The position numbers and the translations under genes are program-made. A stretch of DNA of 39,658 nt from Clostridium sp. CAG:678 (GTDB taxonomy: Bacteria; Bacillota; Clostridia; Oscillospirales; Acutalibacteraceae), in contig HF991820.1 in assembly GCA_000431535.1 (NCBI GenBank), positions 1 to 39,658 of the forward strand. The letters run 5' to 3'. Positions 39,546-39,658 of the stretch are shown here, in pieces. Below the pieces are notes generated by a model. It ran no database searches. It was not told the DNA's origin and saw only the letters and a program-made list of their open reading frames with translations. Every line of letters starts with the position of its first letter. Position 1 is the first letter of the stretch.

Positions 39546-39606
39546 GAAAAACTAGAGAATTATATAAATAAAGGTTAACTTAAAATTATCTTAATGGGAG
39601 AATAAA

Positions 39607-39658
39607 ATGCTAAATCGTGAAGATTTTATTAAACAATTTGCAACAAAATGTAAGGAAG
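39607..39658 (+). CDS. Start of an unidentified gene (cut by window edge)
   Basis: ATG 39607 follows GGGAG (39596-39600) by six bases and sits behind a predicted promoter. The 17 visible residues, MLNREDFIKQFATKCKE, do not identify a family. Composition matches the AT-rich integrase segment. It is divergent from the integrase, an arrangement common for element regulators, but this is only suggestive. Confidence 0.5.
   Translation, partial: MLNREDFIKQFATKCKE

Larger units (their letters stand above)
38308..39658. other. AT-rich segment, likely horizontally acquired
   Basis: From just after the ppdK stop the sequence becomes markedly richer in A and T, in coding and non-coding parts alike, and codon use of the integrase (AAA, AAT, ATA, TTA) is unlike the rest of the window. 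It holds the integrase and the start of another gene. The right end lies outside the window. No direct repeat that could be an att pair was found by eye. Confidence 0.6.

Overview
The window looks like chromosomal DNA of an anaerobic, spore-forming member of the Clostridia (Firmicutes). SpoIIE shows sporulation. Class B sortase, secreted GH25 lysozymes and AGGAGG-type ribosome binding sites fit a Gram-positive cell. Pyruvate phosphate dikinase, an IMP-cyclohydrolase-free AICAR formyltransferase, a glpA-like/DUF1667 operon and a domain-swapped GH3 glucosidase are typical of gut Clostridia. The exact family cannot be fixed from the sequence. Most of the window has one mid-GC composition; the last ~1.3 kb is clearly AT-rich and carries a tyrosine recombinase.

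Layout. 1-22 (-): 5' end of a tRNA, probably tRNA-Pro, cut by the window edge. 381-3304 (+): NAD salvage pair pncA-pncB followed by a class B sortase, closed by a terminator. 3367-4143 (-): DUF1624-type acyltransferase membrane protein. 4384-12523 (+): a long, tightly packed run with a FlK-like thioesterase, a HAD-NUDIX fusion, a cysteine desulfurase with rhodanese-less ThiI (tRNA 4-thiouridine), a sortase-like protein that has lost its catalytic residues, and a three-gene FAD oxidoreductase/DUF1667 module. 12612-17446 (-): glmS behind spoIIE, and a membrane protein. 17791-25103 (+): acyl-CoA ligase, permuted GH3, COG0523 metallochaperone GTPase, membrane protein, and an HD-domain gene broken by one in-frame TAA. 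25176-27457 (-): a compact CYTH / ATP-grasp / ATP-grasp operon, the best candidate for an undescribed pathway. 27592-33991 (+): AICAR formyltransferase, BirA, and two adjacent GH25 lysozymes, the second with four long tandem repeats. 34059-35441 (-): glmU. 35668-38307 (+): ppdK with strong promoter, palindromic leader and different codon choice. 38308-39658: AT-rich segment with a XerC/D-like integrase and the start of another gene.

Together the genes cover central metabolism and cofactor salvage (NAD, biotin attachment, purine, tRNA thiolation), envelope precursor synthesis (glmS, glmU), wall remodelling and surface anchoring (GH25, sortase B and its dead paralogue), and sporulation. No CRISPR array or recognised defence system was seen. 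Most transcription units are bounded by good sigma-A-type promoters and by hairpin terminators that usually serve convergent genes.
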